Assembly (NCBI RefSeq): GCF_024505145.1
Contig: NZ_JANIAA010000016.1
Location: 119,892-183,891 of the forward strand
Direction: 5' to 3'
DNA length: 64,000 nucleotides
DNA from: Streptomyces rugosispiralis
Lineage (GTDB): Bacteria > Actinomycetota > Actinomycetes > Streptomycetales > Streptomycetaceae
Shown here: piece after piece, positions 49,140-62,029 of the stretch
Layout: each line of letters opens with the position of its first letter
Position numbering within the stretch: position 1 is the stretch's first letter
The notes under the pieces: model-generated
The model's input: only the letters and a program-made list of their open reading frames with translations
Databases searched by the model: none
What the model was told of the DNA's origin: nothing
Program-made: the position numbers and the translations under genes

Positions 49140-50620
49140 GCTCCACCGGACGGCTCACCCGCATCCTCGGCCCGCGCACCCGCCGCGTCGTCTACGGGGA
49201 ACCGGATCCCGGTGCCATACGCGGGGAACTGGAGCCCATCAGCACCATCGACATGGCGCATGTGGTCATGCTCACCGAGTGCGGGCTGCTGCCCGCCGAC
49301 ACGGCCACCGCGCTCCTGGAGCGCATCACACGGCTGCGCGCGGAAGGCTTCGGCAGTCTGCACGGGCTGCCGGCACCGCGCGGCCTGTACTTGATGTACG
49401 AAGGCCATCTCGTGGCCGAACTCGGCGCCGACGTGGGCGGAAAGCTGCACACCGGACGCTCCCGCAACGACATCAAGGCGACCGTCACCGCGATGCGGCT
49501 GCGCGCCGAACTGACCGATGTGCTCGGCGAGGTGCTGAGGCTTCAGGCGGTCCTGCTCTCCCGGGCCCGCGCCCACCGCGACGTGGTGATGCCCATCTAC
49601 ACCCACTTCCAGCCGGCCATGCCGGTCAGTTACGGCTACTACCTGTGCGGGATCGCCACCGCGCTGGACCGCGACATCACCGCGCTGCGCCAGACGCTGG
49701 ACGAGCTGGACCGCTGTCCCCTGGGCGCCGGGGCGGTGTCCGGGACGGACCTGCCCATCGAACCGGCCCGCACCGCCTCCCTGCTGGGGTTCGCCGGGCC
49801 ACCGCTGCACGCGATCGACGCGGTGGCCGCACGGGACACGCTGCTGCGCGCCCTCGCCGTCGCCTCCTCGGCCGGGGTGACGCTGAGCCGGCTCGCCACC
49901 GACCTCCAGCTGTGGAGCACTCAGGAGTTCGGGCTGATCGAGTTCCCCGAACGGCTCGTCGGCGGCAGCTCGGCCATGCCCCAGAAGCGCAACGCGTTCC
50001 TGCTGGAACACGTCAAGGCCAAGGCGGGCGCGGCCATCGGCGCCTGGACGGCCTCCGCCTCCGCCATGAAGTCGGCGCCGTTCACGAACTCCATCGAGGT
50101 CGGCACCGAGGCGGTGGCTCCGGCCTGGCCCGCGCTGGCCGCCATACGCGACTCCGTCCTCCTCGCCCAGGTGCTCGTCAGCGGTGCCCGTCCGATGGTG
50201 GAGCGGATGGAGCGGCGTACGGCGGAAAGCTTCGTGACCGCCACCGTGATCGCCAACAGACTGGTCGCACAGGGGGTTCCGTTCCGCACGGCCCACCACA
50301 TCGTGGGCGCCGCCGTCCGCGAGGCCATCGAGAGCGGGGCCACGGAACTCACCAAGATCGACCTACCCGATGGGACCCCCGGTGGCACGGTCGCCGAACT
50401 GCCCTCCCTGCGTGAGGTCGTCGAGGCACACGAACGGGGCGGCGGCCCCGGCGAGTGCGACGCGGCCGTGGGCGTCCTGCGGGAGCGGCTCACCGCCCAT
50501 GGACGACGGCTCGCCGACCACCGCGACCGGACGCGGGACGCCCGGCGGCGGCTCGAGGACGCGGTCGGCGCGCTCCTGGCGGGCCACGGATCCGCGGCCG
50601 GAAGGGAAGGAGAACGATGA
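49136..50620 (+). CDS. Argininosuccinate lyase-like enzyme (aspartase/fumarase superfamily)
   Basis: The 494-residue protein has GGKLHTGRSRNDIKATVTAM near 100, MPIYTHFQPAMPVSYGYYL near 158 and the superfamily signature GGSSAMPQKRNAF near 280 with the catalytic Ser loop. It is about 30 residues longer than housekeeping ArgH. In this setting it probably eliminates fumarate from an N-substituted aspartate made by the upstream PLP enzyme, leaving an amine such as 2,3-diaminopropionate (inference). GTG 49136 and the stop are both overlapped by neighbours. Confidence 0.87.
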   Translation: MSSTGRLTRILGPRTRRVVYGEPDPGAIRGELEPISTIDMAHVVMLTECGLLPADTATALLERITRLRAEGFGSLHGLPAPRGLYLMYEGHLVAELGADVGGKLHTGRSRNDIKATVTAMRLRAELTDVLGEVLRLQAVLLSRARAHRDVVMPIYTHFQPAMPVSYGYYLCGIATALDRDITALRQTLDELDRCPLGAGAVSGTDLPIEPARTASLLGFAGPPLHAIDAVAARDTLLRALAVASSAGVTLSRLATDLQLWSTQEFGLIEFPERLVGGSSAMPQKRNAFLLEHVKAKAGAAIGAWTASASAMKSAPFTNSIEVGTEAVAPAWPALAAIRDSVLLAQVLVSGARPMVERMERRTAESFVTATVIANRLVAQGVPFRTAHHIVGAAVREAIESGATELTKIDLPDGTPGGTVAELPSLREVVEAHERGGGPGECDAAVGVLRERLTAHGRRLADHRDRTRDARRRLEDAVGALLAGHGSAAGREGER

Positions 50621-51884
50621 CCGGGCACGCGAGGACGAGCGGGCGGTGGCTCGCGTTCGTGGAGAGCAACACCACGGGAACGGGGCGGGAGTTCTGCGCG
50701 GCGGCGCGGGCGCGGGGACTGCGGCCCGTGCTGCTGACCCGGGACCCGGGCCGCTATGTGTACGTCGAGCAGGACGGCATCGAGACCAGGCTGCTGGACA
50801 CCGGTGACCTGGCCGCGGTGGTGGACTGCTGCGCCGGGCTCGTACTGGACGGGGGGCTCGCCGGAGTCGCCTCCAGCTCCGAGTACTTCGTGTCCACCGC
50901 CGCCCGCGCGGCCGCCAAGCTCGGCCTGCCCGCGGCGGACGGGGACGCCATCGCCCGGTGCCGGGACAAGGAGACGCAGGTTGCCGCACTGGCGGCCGCC
51001 GGCGTCCCGGTACCCGCCTCCACGGCCGTCGGCGAGGTGGCCGACGCGGTGCGCGCCGCCGACGCGATCGGCCATCCGGTCGTGCTGAAACCGGTCCTCG
51101 GATCGGGCTCGGTCGGCGTCCGGCTGTGCCGGGACCGCGACGAGACCCGGCGGTGGGCGGATGAACTGCTGAGCCGGTCCATCGACGAACGCGGCAACCC
51201 GGTGCCGACCCGGATCCTGGTCCAGGAGGCCGTCGAAGGGCCGGAGTTCTCCGTCGAGACCTTCGACAACGCTGTCGTCACCGTCGTCGCCAAGCACATC
51301 GGGCCCCGGCCGTACTTCGTGGAGACCGGACACGAGGTGCCCGCACCTGTGCCCGACGCCACCGCCGCCGCGCTCGGCGACACCGCCCTGCGGGCGCTCG
51401 CCGCGCTCGGCCTCGGCTGGGGAGCCGCCCACACCGAACTGCGGATGTCCGCCCACGGCCCCGTCGTCATCGAGGTCAACCCGCGGCTGGCGGGCGGCAT
51501 GATCCCCGTCGCGGTACGGGCCGCCCTCGGCATCGATCTCGTCGACGCCGTGATCGCCCGCGCGGCGGGCGAGAGCCGGACACCCGCGCGGCCCGGCCGG
51601 CTCCACGCCGCGGTCCGCTTCCTGCGCAACGAGCGCGAGGGGCTGGTCACCGGCATCGGCGGAGTCGAGGCGGCCCAGGAGGCCCCCGGCGTGGTGGCCG
51701 TCGCGATCGGCACCGCCCCCGGACGGACCGTGCGGGTGACGAACACGTTCCAGGACCGCCTGGGCTGCGTGGTCGCCACCGGGACGGACGGGGAGCAGGC
51801 CGGACACCGCGCGGCGGCCGCCGCGCGCCTGATCAGGATCGAGCTGGAGGAGCCGGCGCTGCCGGATGAAGGAGTGGCAGGCTG

Positions 51885-51885
<1 letters not shown>
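50617..51885 (+). CDS. ATP-grasp family ligase
   Basis: The 422-residue protein has a pre-ATP-grasp start (WLAFVESNTTGTGREFCAAA), IGHPVVLKPVLGSGSVGVRL near 155, RILVQEAVEGPEFSVETF near 205 and Mg-binding VVIEVNPRLAGGMIPVAV near 285, matching amino acid ligases such as BacD or carnosine synthase. It makes an amide or peptide bond via acyl-phosphate and sits between the ASL-like and NRPS genes (overlaps ATGA and TGATG), so it probably ligates the unusual amino acid or a dipeptide. Confidence 0.88.
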
Positions 51886-55145
<3,260 letters not shown>

Positions 55146-55149
55146 CGAA

Positions 55150-55181
55150 GGGGCGTACCCGGGTCCGCCCGGGTACGCCCC
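55150..55181. terminator. Hairpin between NRPS and dioxygenase genes
   Basis: GGGGCGTACCCGGG (55150-55163) pairs perfectly with CCCGGGTACGCCCC (55168-55181) around a TCCG loop, 4 bp after the NRPS stop and facing the convergent dioxygenase gene. Confidence 0.85.
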
Positions 55182-55229
55182 CTCATCCGTGGCCCGCCGG
55201 TCCCGGCACCCGACCGGCGGACGGTGCGC

Positions 55230-56171
55230 CTAGGGGCGGAACGGTTCGCCGAGGCCGACGACGATCTCGCGGTCGCCCCGGTAGGGCTCGCGGCTGTGCG
55301 CCATGCGGACGTTGTCGATGACCATGAGGTCGCCGCGCCGCCAGGGCTCGCGCACCGTGTGCTTCTCGTAGGCCGCGTTGATGAGGTCGACGGTGGCGCT
55401 GTCCAGGGGCGAGCCGTCGCCGTAGAAGGTGTTGAACGGCAGCCCGTCGGGGCCGAACTCCGCGGTGAGGAACTCGCGCACCTCGGGAGCCATCGTCCAC
55501 TCGTTCAGGAACGCGATCTGGTTGAACCAGTACCGTTCGCCGGACTCGGGATCCGCTATGACGGCCGGGCGGGTCTGCCGGGTGCGCAGCCCGCCATCGG
55601 CGTCCCAGCGCGCCTCGATGCCGTGGTCGGCGCAGTAACGCTCCACCTCGTCGGGGTTCTTGGCGCCGAACGCGTCCTCCCAGCCGATCCCGACGAACGG
55701 GTTGTAGTGGCGGGTCAGCACCCAGCCGTGGCGTTCGAAGCGCTCGACGAGCTCCTCCGGCAGGTCACGCAGCACCGCACGGGCGTCGGCGACGGCCGTG
55801 ACACCGCCGGTGGACGGCGGGGTGACACAGGCGAAGACCATCAGCCGGGGTGCCTCGGCCGCGTAGCTGAGCTCATGGTGCATGCACATGGGCTGGTCGG
55901 CCGGCCAGTGCGAGGAGGAGTACAGGCCCGGTCCGAACTCGTCGCGGGGAGCGAACGCCTCGCGCTCGGCCATGCCTTCGCCGATGATCGCGCGGACCAC
56001 GGAGGCGGCGTGTTCGTAGCCGTCCAGGTCCAGCCCGCGGACCAGCAGGGCACCGTGCCGGGCGACCAGGGCCCGGATCTCCTCGCGGTGTTCGGTGACC
56101 CAGGTCGCGGCGTCGGTGCCGGGCCCGGGGGCGGCGTCCAGCCGCCGCAGGGCATCTCGCTGCTCGGGCAT
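55230..56171 (-). CDS. TauD/TfdA family (SyrP-like) Fe(II)/2-oxoglutarate dioxygenase
   Basis: The 313-residue protein has MCMHHELSYAAEAPRLMVF near 97 with the H-x-D/E metal motif in the form common to SyrP-like NRPS-associated hydroxylases. It also has TPPSTGGVTAVADARAVLRD, WFNQIAFLNEW, and the distal His and Arg in NVRMAHSREPYRGDREIVV. SyrP hydroxylates aspartate at the beta position on a carrier protein; a similar tailoring of an amino acid in this peptide is likely. ATG 56171 is preceded by GGAGAG. It is on the opposite strand to the main genes, downstream of the ABC permease. Confidence 0.87.
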   Translation of the reverse strand: MPEQRDALRRLDAAPGPGTDAATWVTEHREEIRALVARHGALLVRGLDLDGYEHAASVVRAIIGEGMAEREAFAPRDEFGPGLYSSSHWPADQPMCMHHELSYAAEAPRLMVFACVTPPSTGGVTAVADARAVLRDLPEELVERFERHGWVLTRHYNPFVGIGWEDAFGAKNPDEVERYCADHGIEARWDADGGLRTRQTRPAVIADPESGERYWFNQIAFLNEWTMAPEVREFLTAEFGPDGLPFNTFYGDGSPLDSATVDLINAAYEKHTVREPWRRGDLMVIDNVRMAHSREPYRGDREIVVGLGEPFRP

Positions 56172-56184
56172 GGGGGCTCTCCGT

Positions 56185-56245
56185 TTCGTCTGATGAGGGG
56201 GAGGGTGCGGGAAGTTCGTCTGATGAGGGGGGAGGGCGCGGGAAG
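56185..56245. repeat. 30/31-bp tandem duplication
   Basis: TTCGTCTGATGAGGGG followed by a GAGGGnGCGGGAAG segment occurs at 56185-56214 and 56215-56245. The second copy has one extra G and one substitution. It lies between the ABC permease stop and the dioxygenase start, so it changes the ribosome-site distance or leader only. Confidence 0.85.
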
Positions 56246-56254
56246 GGGATGGGC

Positions 56255-57085
56255 TCAGACCAGCGGTCGCCGGAACGCCCACACCGCCGCGCTCGATCCG
56301 AGCAGCGCGACGAGGGCGCTCGCGCCCAGAGCGGACCACACCTGGGCGCCCAGCGGCTGGTCGAGGCAGAGTGCGCGCGAGGCGTCCATCGCGTACGACA
56401 GCGGATTGAGGATCGCCAGGACCTCCAGCCAGCCCGGCATACGGTCCACGGGGACGAAAGCGCTGGAGGCGAACATCAGCGGGAACGTCACCAGATAGGC
56501 GGCGCTCTGCATCGCCTCCGCGCTGCGCAGCCAGGCAGCCAGTGCCAGGAAGATCCAGGTCATCGCCCACACCACGACACAGGTCAGCAGCAGCGCGGCC
56601 ACCAGCCCCACGCCGCCGCCGGCCGGGTCGGCGCCCATGAACACCACGGCCACCACGAGCAGGATCGCCAGCTGCGCGGTGGTGCGCAGCAGATCGGCGA
56701 AGCTGCGGGCGAACAGCAGCAGCGGCGCGTGGATGGGCAGGGTGCGCAGCCGTGCCACCGCACCGTTGTCCATGTCCCGGACCAGGCCGATACCGGAGGC
56801 GATCGCGGGACCTATGCCCGTGGTCACCAGCAGCGCGGGCAGCAGATAGTCCAGGTAGGAGACGCCGTCGGGCAGGTGGTCGAGGTCGACGATGCTGCCG
56901 AAGACCTCGCTCAGCAGAAGCAGCATGAAGACCGGTTGCAGCATGGCGAGGACCAGGGTCCGGCGGTGCCGGAGATGGGCCTTGAGCGACCGCTGGGTGA
57001 GGATCAGCAGTTGTGCCCAGGGGCTGCTGCCGTACCAGGCGGGGGCGAAGGCGCCGGCGTCCGGTAACGACGGACCAGGGGTCAT
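56255..57085 (-). CDS. ABC-2 type transporter permease (DrrB-like)
   Basis: The 276-residue protein has a cytoplasmic N-terminus (QLLILTQRSLKAHLRHRRTL), six hydrophobic segments and the ABC-2 motif FASSAFVPVDRMPGWLEVLA with ILNPLSYAMDASRAL. This is the family of DrrB permeases that pair with DrrA ATPases. ATG 57085 has GGAGGAATTT upstream. Its likely partner is the ATPase at 47007-47960. It is cotranscribed with the SyrP-like gene and divergent from the lipo-initiation operon. Confidence 0.88.
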   Translation of the reverse strand: MTPGPSLPDAGAFAPAWYGSSPWAQLLILTQRSLKAHLRHRRTLVLAMLQPVFMLLLLSEVFGSIVDLDHLPDGVSYLDYLLPALLVTTGIGPAIASGIGLVRDMDNGAVARLRTLPIHAPLLLFARSFADLLRTTAQLAILLVVAVVFMGADPAGGGVGLVAALLLTCVVVWAMTWIFLALAAWLRSAEAMQSAAYLVTFPLMFASSAFVPVDRMPGWLEVLAILNPLSYAMDASRALCLDQPLGAQVWSALGASALVALLGSSAAVWAFRRPLV

Positions 57086-57497
57086 GAAATTCCTCCGGGA
57101 GTCGTGCGCCCGCCGGTGCGCGGCACAGTGCGCCAAATTCCTGGAGCGGTAATCGAAAAGGCAGGATCAAAGAATCCGCCGCCATGACCGGCTACGCGAT
57201 GACCGAGCGCGGATGTATCGGATAGCTGGGTACGTCCATGTGGAACGAAACCACTTCGACTCTATCGCGTGGAAATGGGCCCGCCCGGACGTCTCCTGGC
57301 CAGTACTGGCCGGAGCGCACCGGAATCGCGGTGCGATATGGGCGATATGAGGGATTTTGCGTCGAGGGGGTGGGGTGCACTGTGCAATTTGTTGTCAGTG
57401 CCTTTCCCTCATTGCGGTCCCTCGGTAGAAATGCACGACAGTGCCGGATCGGCGTATGGAAACTCAGTTCGCGGACACGAAGGGCAGGGCCTCGGAT
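57086..57497. promoter_or_regulatory. Divergent promoter region, ABC permease / lipo-initiation operon
   Basis: About 410 bp hold no recognisable gene. The stretch is AT-richer than the flanks (CGAAAAGGCAGGATCAAAGA near 57155, GCGATATGGGCGATATGAGG near 57330, GTGCAATTTGTTGTCAGTGC near 57380), as expected for two promoters. In-frame starts for the acyl-AMP ligase at 57441 (GTG) and 57456 (ATG) lie inside it but have poorer ribosome sites. Confidence 0.45.
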
Positions 57498-59273
57498 ATG
57501 GCGGGAATCGTCACCGCCCCCAGCGTTGACGCAGTGCTCCGGGAGTATGCGGAAAACCGTCCGGAAAAGACGGCGGCCGTATTCGTGACGGACCCGTTGC
57601 GCACGGACGGAGCGCAACGACTCACCTATGCGGAACTCGACGCGCAAGCCAGGAGCGTGGCCGTACGGCTCCGCACCCACGTCCCACCGGGCGGCCGCGT
57701 CGTCCTGCTGTACCCCGCCGGGCTGGCCTTCGTCACCGCCTTCCTCGGCTGCCTGTACGCGGGCGCCGTCGCGGTCCCCTCGTCCCTGCCCGGCCGGTAC
57801 CGGCATGAGCGCTACCGGGTCAGGCGCATCGCGGACGACGCGGGCGCCGTGGCGATCCTCACCGATACCGCCACCCGTGCCGACATCGAGGTGTGGGCCG
57901 CCGAGGAGGGACTCGACACACTTCCCCTCCTGGTCACCGACGACGGCGACGCCCCCGATCCCCACGCATGGACCATGACGCCCGCCGGACACGACACGCT
58001 CGCCGTGCTCCAGTACACCTCCGGCTCCACCGGGGATCCGAAGGGCGTCATGATCAGCCATGGCAATGTGCTGCACAACACCGCCAATCTGGCCGACTCC
58101 CTGGAACTGGACGACACCACCCCCATCGGCGGGTGGATTCCGCACTTCCACGACATGGGGCTGATGGGCTCGATACTCCCGCCGCTGCTGCTCGGCGCGA
58201 CCACCGTCCTGATGAGCCCCACCACCTTCCTCAAACGCCCCCACCTGTGGCTGCACATGATCGACCGCTATGGCATCGAGGCGTCCGCGGCGCCGGACTT
58301 CGCGTACGACCTGTGCAGCCGACGGGTCACCGACGCCCAGAGCGAGGGCCTGGACCTGTCCCGCTGGCGGCATGCGCTGGACGGCTCCGAACCCGTACGC
58401 GCCGCCGTGCTCGAACGATTCCAGCGGCGCTTCGCCGGCCACGGCCTGCGCGCCGACGCCCTGACCCCCTGCTACGGCATGGCCGAGGCGACCCTCTTCA
58501 TCTCCGGGGCCGCCCGCACCGCCCCCCGGGTGCGGCACGTCTCCGCCGAACTGCTGGAGCACCACGAGTTCCGGCCCGCGGCCCCGGACGAGCCCGCCCG
58601 CGCCGTCGTCGGCTGCGGCCCGCCGCTCGGCGCCCAGGTGCGCATCGTCGAACCGGACACCCGGCACGTCCTGCCCGAGGGGGGCGTCGGCGAGATCTGG
58701 GTACGCGGTGACATCGTCGGCCAGGGCTACTGGAACCGCGAGGCCACCAACGAGGCCGAGTTCCGCGCCACGACGGCCGACGGCGACGCCGGCTGGCTGC
58801 GCACCGGTGACCTCGGAGTCCTTTACCAGGGCGAACTCCACATCACCGGCCGCATCAAGGACGTCCTCAACCTGCGCGGCCGCAACCTCTATCCGCAGGA
58901 CATCGAGGACGAGCTGCGCACCCAGTGGCCGGAACTGGGCAACCTCGTCGGAGCGTGCTTCGCCGTACCGGGCGAGGGACCCCAGGGCGACGACGTGCTC
59001 GTGGTCACCCACGAGGTGCGCGGCATCAAGGACGAGGAACGGCTGGGCGAACTCGCCGCCGAGATGCGGCTCACCGTCGCCCGCGAATTCGGCGCCCCGG
59101 TCGGCGCGGTCCTGCTGCTGCGCCCCGGCGGGGTACGCCGCACCACCAGCGGCAAGATCCAGCGGTCGGCGATGCGCGACCTGTTCCGCGCCGGCGCGTT
59201 GCGGCCCACCTACGCCGTCTACGAGCAGAGCCTGCTGCGCCCCTTACCCGAGCCCCAGGAGGCCGCCGTATGA
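57498..59273 (+). CDS. Fatty acyl-AMP ligase (FAAL)
   Basis: The 591-residue ANL enzyme has LQYTSGSTGDPKGVMISHGN near 172 and the FAAL-typical WIPHFHDMGLMGSILPPLLL. TFLKRPHLWLHMIDRYGIEA, CYGMAEATLFISG and the GRIKDVLNLRGRNLYPQDIE hinge follow, with catalytic Lys in RRTTSGKIQRSAMRDLF. FAALs make acyl-adenylates and pass them to a carrier protein without CoA. ATG 57498 is preceded by AGGGCAGGG. It starts the run FAAL, two acyl-CoA dehydrogenase-like genes, ACP, NRPS. Confidence 0.92.
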   Translation: MAGIVTAPSVDAVLREYAENRPEKTAAVFVTDPLRTDGAQRLTYAELDAQARSVAVRLRTHVPPGGRVVLLYPAGLAFVTAFLGCLYAGAVAVPSSLPGRYRHERYRVRRIADDAGAVAILTDTATRADIEVWAAEEGLDTLPLLVTDDGDAPDPHAWTMTPAGHDTLAVLQYTSGSTGDPKGVMISHGNVLHNTANLADSLELDDTTPIGGWIPHFHDMGLMGSILPPLLLGATTVLMSPTTFLKRPHLWLHMIDRYGIEASAAPDFAYDLCSRRVTDAQSEGLDLSRWRHALDGSEPVRAAVLERFQRRFAGHGLRADALTPCYGMAEATLFISGAARTAPRVRHVSAELLEHHEFRPAAPDEPARAVVGCGPPLGAQVRIVEPDTRHVLPEGGVGEIWVRGDIVGQGYWNREATNEAEFRATTADGDAGWLRTGDLGVLYQGELHITGRIKDVLNLRGRNLYPQDIEDELRTQWPELGNLVGACFAVPGEGPQGDDVLVVTHEVRGIKDEERLGELAAEMRLTVAREFGAPVGAVLLLRPGGVRRTTSGKIQRSAMRDLFRAGALRPTYAVYEQSLLRPLPEPQEAAV

Positions 59274-61036
59274 CCACCGCCTCCCCGACCACCCGGACCC
59301 AAGACCCCTCCACCACGCCCCTCGATCGGCTCACCCGCCTGCTCGGCGAGCTCTCCGGACCGGGGCAGCCCTTCTCACCCGAGGCGCTCGCCGAACTCGA
59401 CCGGACGGAGGCGTTTCCCACCGAGGCATGCCGGGCGCTCGACGCGTTCGGACTGCGGCGCTTCTACGTACCGGCCGAACACGGCGGCGCACTGGAGAGC
59501 TTCGACGTCGTCATGCGGCTGCTGCGGGCCGTGTCCCGGATCGACCTGACCGTGGCCCTCTCGCACGGGAAGACCTATCTCGGGGCCGCCGCCACCTGGA
59601 TCGCGGGAGAGCCGGAGGCCGCCCGCCGGCTGGGACGGCGGATAGCGGACGGGACACCCGTCTCGTGCGCCCTGACCGAGCGCCACCACGGCAGCGATCT
59701 GATGGCCGGTGAGGTGACCGCCAGGCCCGCCCCCGGCGGCGGCTGGCTGCTGTCCGGCGAGAAGTGGCTGATCAACCTCGCCACCCGGGGTGGCCTGGTC
59801 ACCGTCCTGGCCCGCACCGACGAAAGCGGCGGTCCCCGCGGCTTCAGCCTCTTCCTCGTGGACAAGTCCCGTCTCGCCCCGGAACGATTCACCCACCTGC
59901 CCAAAGTGCCCACCTACGGCATCCGGGGCGCGGACATCAGCGGCATCGCCTTCCACGACGCGCCCCTGCCCGAGGAGGCGCTCATCGGGCGGGTCGGCGA
60001 GGGCATCGAGATCATCGTCAAGGCGCTGCACTTCAGCCGGACCGGCTGCGTCGCGATGTCGCTGGGCGCGGGAGACCACGCGCTCGCCCTGGCCGCCGAG
60101 TTCCTGGCTCAGGACGCCGACGGCGGACGGCTCGCGCTGGACCCGTACGTGCGGCGGGAACTGGGCGAGGCCGCCGCGGGCCTGCTGCTCGCCGACGCCA
60201 CCGGCCTGGTGGCCGCGCGCTCCCCGCACGCGCTCGCCGGTGAGATGAGCGTCGTCTCCGCTGCCGCGAAGGCATATGTGCCCACCGAGGTCGACGACCT
60301 CATCGCGCGCCTGCTGCACCTCCTCGGCCCGTACGGACTGCTCCGCCCCGACGAGCCGCACACCGGATTCGCCAAGGTGGAACGCGACCACCGCATCATC
60401 GGCATTTTCGACGGCAGCAGCCTGGTCAACCGCAGCGCCCTCATCGAGCAGTTCCCCCGCATCGCCCGCGGCTACGCGAAGGGCCGGTGGGACGCGGAGG
60501 GCCTCGCCGAGGCCACGAATCCGCACGCCCCGCTGCGCCCGCTGCGGCCCGGCGAGCTCAGCCTGGTCTCCAGCGGCGGCTGCTCCGTCCTGGCCGGTCT
60601 GCCGGCGGCCGTCGGCGAACTGCGCGACCTGGCCGCACGCGGCCACGCCTCCACGGCGCTCACCACCCTGGCCGGACGGCTCCTGGACGTGTCCGACCGG
60701 CTCCACCAGGACATGGCGGCGATCCGGTTCCCGCCCCGCGCCGTCCCCGGCCACGCGTTCCGGCTCGCCGAGCGGTTCGAGTCGTGCTTCGCGGCGGCTT
60801 CGGCGCTCCACCTCTGGCTGGGCGCCGCCGCCCGCGCCCGGGGCCCCATCCCGGAGGCCGCGCTGCTCGCCTGTCTCGTCAAGGCGCTCACCGACCTGGA
60901 GGAGCCCGTCGACGGCGCCGACCGCACCGCCTTCGACGAACTCGCAGAAGCGGTCCTCTCCCGCCCGCCCACCCCCCTCCACTCGCTCCTCGACCATGTG
61001 GAGCCGACCGGCTCCCAGCAGGGGGCCGCCTCGTGA
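59270..61036 (+). CDS. Acyl-CoA dehydrogenase family protein (full-length)
   Basis: The 588-residue protein has an N-terminal helical domain (ACRALDAFGLRRFYVPAEHG), a central beta-domain (SCALTERHHGSDLMAGEVTA, LSGEKWLINLA, FSLFLVDKSRL), and a C-terminal helical bundle (IIVKALHFSRTGCVAMSLGA, FAKVERDHRIIGIFDGSSLV). It is of the longer type seen in lipopeptide clusters such as ramoplanin and enduracidin, where such enzymes desaturate the carrier-bound acyl chain. The start overlaps the FAAL stop (ATGA). Confidence 0.9.
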   Translation: MTTASPTTRTQDPSTTPLDRLTRLLGELSGPGQPFSPEALAELDRTEAFPTEACRALDAFGLRRFYVPAEHGGALESFDVVMRLLRAVSRIDLTVALSHGKTYLGAAATWIAGEPEAARRLGRRIADGTPVSCALTERHHGSDLMAGEVTARPAPGGGWLLSGEKWLINLATRGGLVTVLARTDESGGPRGFSLFLVDKSRLAPERFTHLPKVPTYGIRGADISGIAFHDAPLPEEALIGRVGEGIEIIVKALHFSRTGCVAMSLGAGDHALALAAEFLAQDADGGRLALDPYVRRELGEAAAGLLLADATGLVAARSPHALAGEMSVVSAAAKAYVPTEVDDLIARLLHLLGPYGLLRPDEPHTGFAKVERDHRIIGIFDGSSLVNRSALIEQFPRIARGYAKGRWDAEGLAEATNPHAPLRPLRPGELSLVSSGGCSVLAGLPAAVGELRDLAARGHASTALTTLAGRLLDVSDRLHQDMAAIRFPPRAVPGHAFRLAERFESCFAAASALHLWLGAAARARGPIPEAALLACLVKALTDLEEPVDGADRTAFDELAEAVLSRPPTPLHSLLDHVEPTGSQQGAAS

Positions 61037-61989
61037 ACACCACCACTGGTCCCTTCGCCCTCGCCACCACCGTGGAGCAGCGCCTCGGAGACCCCTACGA
61101 CACCACGAACCCCAACGGCTTCCAGGCGATCCTCGCCGCACGGGAAGCCGGACAGCCGCCGGCCGGTGAGCCCTTCCGCGCGGCCGGCGTGAACGGCGCC
61201 GAAGGCGGCCACGCGGACCCGGAGTCGCTGATGCACGCCCTGCGCGCCGGTTACCGCAGATCGCCCACGCTGACCCGGTCCGGCGGTGGGACCCAGCGGG
61301 GGAACGGCGCCGTGACGGTCGGCGCGACCGCCGTCGGCACACTCGACTCCGGCCTGCGCATGACGCTGCGCCATCTGCGGGCCCGGCGCCTGTACGGCGC
61401 GGCGGCCATCGACATCCCCCAGTTGCGCGCGGTGCTCGCGGGAGCCTACGCCGACCTGCTGCTGTGCGACACGTTGACGACACTCGCGGTCCGGGGCACC
61501 GATGCCTTCCCCGCCCGGCCGGACGCCCACGACAGCGTGGTCCGGATCCTCGTACCGCGCGTGCTCCAGGGCGCGATGGACCGCCTCTCGATGGCCCTGG
61601 GGTCGCGCTTCTACATCAGGGAGACCGAACACGCCGCCTTCCACCTGCTGCTGAACGAGATGCAGCACGCCCTCTTCGCGGCCGAAGGGCCACCGGACGG
61701 GCAGCCGGGCCGGGCGAGCCGCCCGGCCCGGCCGCCGGAGCCCGCCGGTCATGCCGCTCCGCTCAGCGGCATGACCGGCGCGGACCTCACCACGGCACCG
61801 GCCGTCACCGCACTGTGCGACCCCGAACTGCTCGTCGCGGCGCCCGGCCGCGCACTCCTCACGCGTGCGCGACGGACAGCGCAGCCGTCGGGCCCCGCGC
61901 TGGAGCGCCTGTCCACGGAACTCGACCACCGCTATGACACCGGCCGCTCGTTCGACCTGGCCGGACGCCCCCTCCCGGACCGCCCCTAG
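61033..61989 (+). CDS. Acyl-CoA dehydrogenase-like protein lacking the central domain
   Basis: The 318-residue protein starts like the second acyl-CoA dehydrogenase of lipopeptide clusters (TTVEQRLGDPYDTTNPNGFQ) and has the C-terminal helices GTLDSGLRMTLRHLRARRLY and VLQGAMDRLSMALGSRFYIR. The central flavin/substrate beta-domain of about 150-170 residues is absent: the sequence passes from YRRSPTLTRSGGG directly to the C-terminal part. The frame is intact and GTG 61033 overlaps the preceding stop (GTGA). It may be a non-catalytic partner of the full-length enzyme, or a decaying gene. Confidence 0.78.
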   Translation: MNTTTGPFALATTVEQRLGDPYDTTNPNGFQAILAAREAGQPPAGEPFRAAGVNGAEGGHADPESLMHALRAGYRRSPTLTRSGGGTQRGNGAVTVGATAVGTLDSGLRMTLRHLRARRLYGAAAIDIPQLRAVLAGAYADLLLCDTLTTLAVRGTDAFPARPDAHDSVVRILVPRVLQGAMDRLSMALGSRFYIRETEHAAFHLLLNEMQHALFAAEGPPDGQPGRASRPARPPEPAGHAAPLSGMTGADLTTAPAVTALCDPELLVAAPGRALLTRARRTAQPSGPALERLSTELDHRYDTGRSFDLAGRPLPDRP

Positions 61990-62029
61990 CCGCGCCCGGA
62001 CACCCGCCACCTCAGCGAAGGAGACACCC

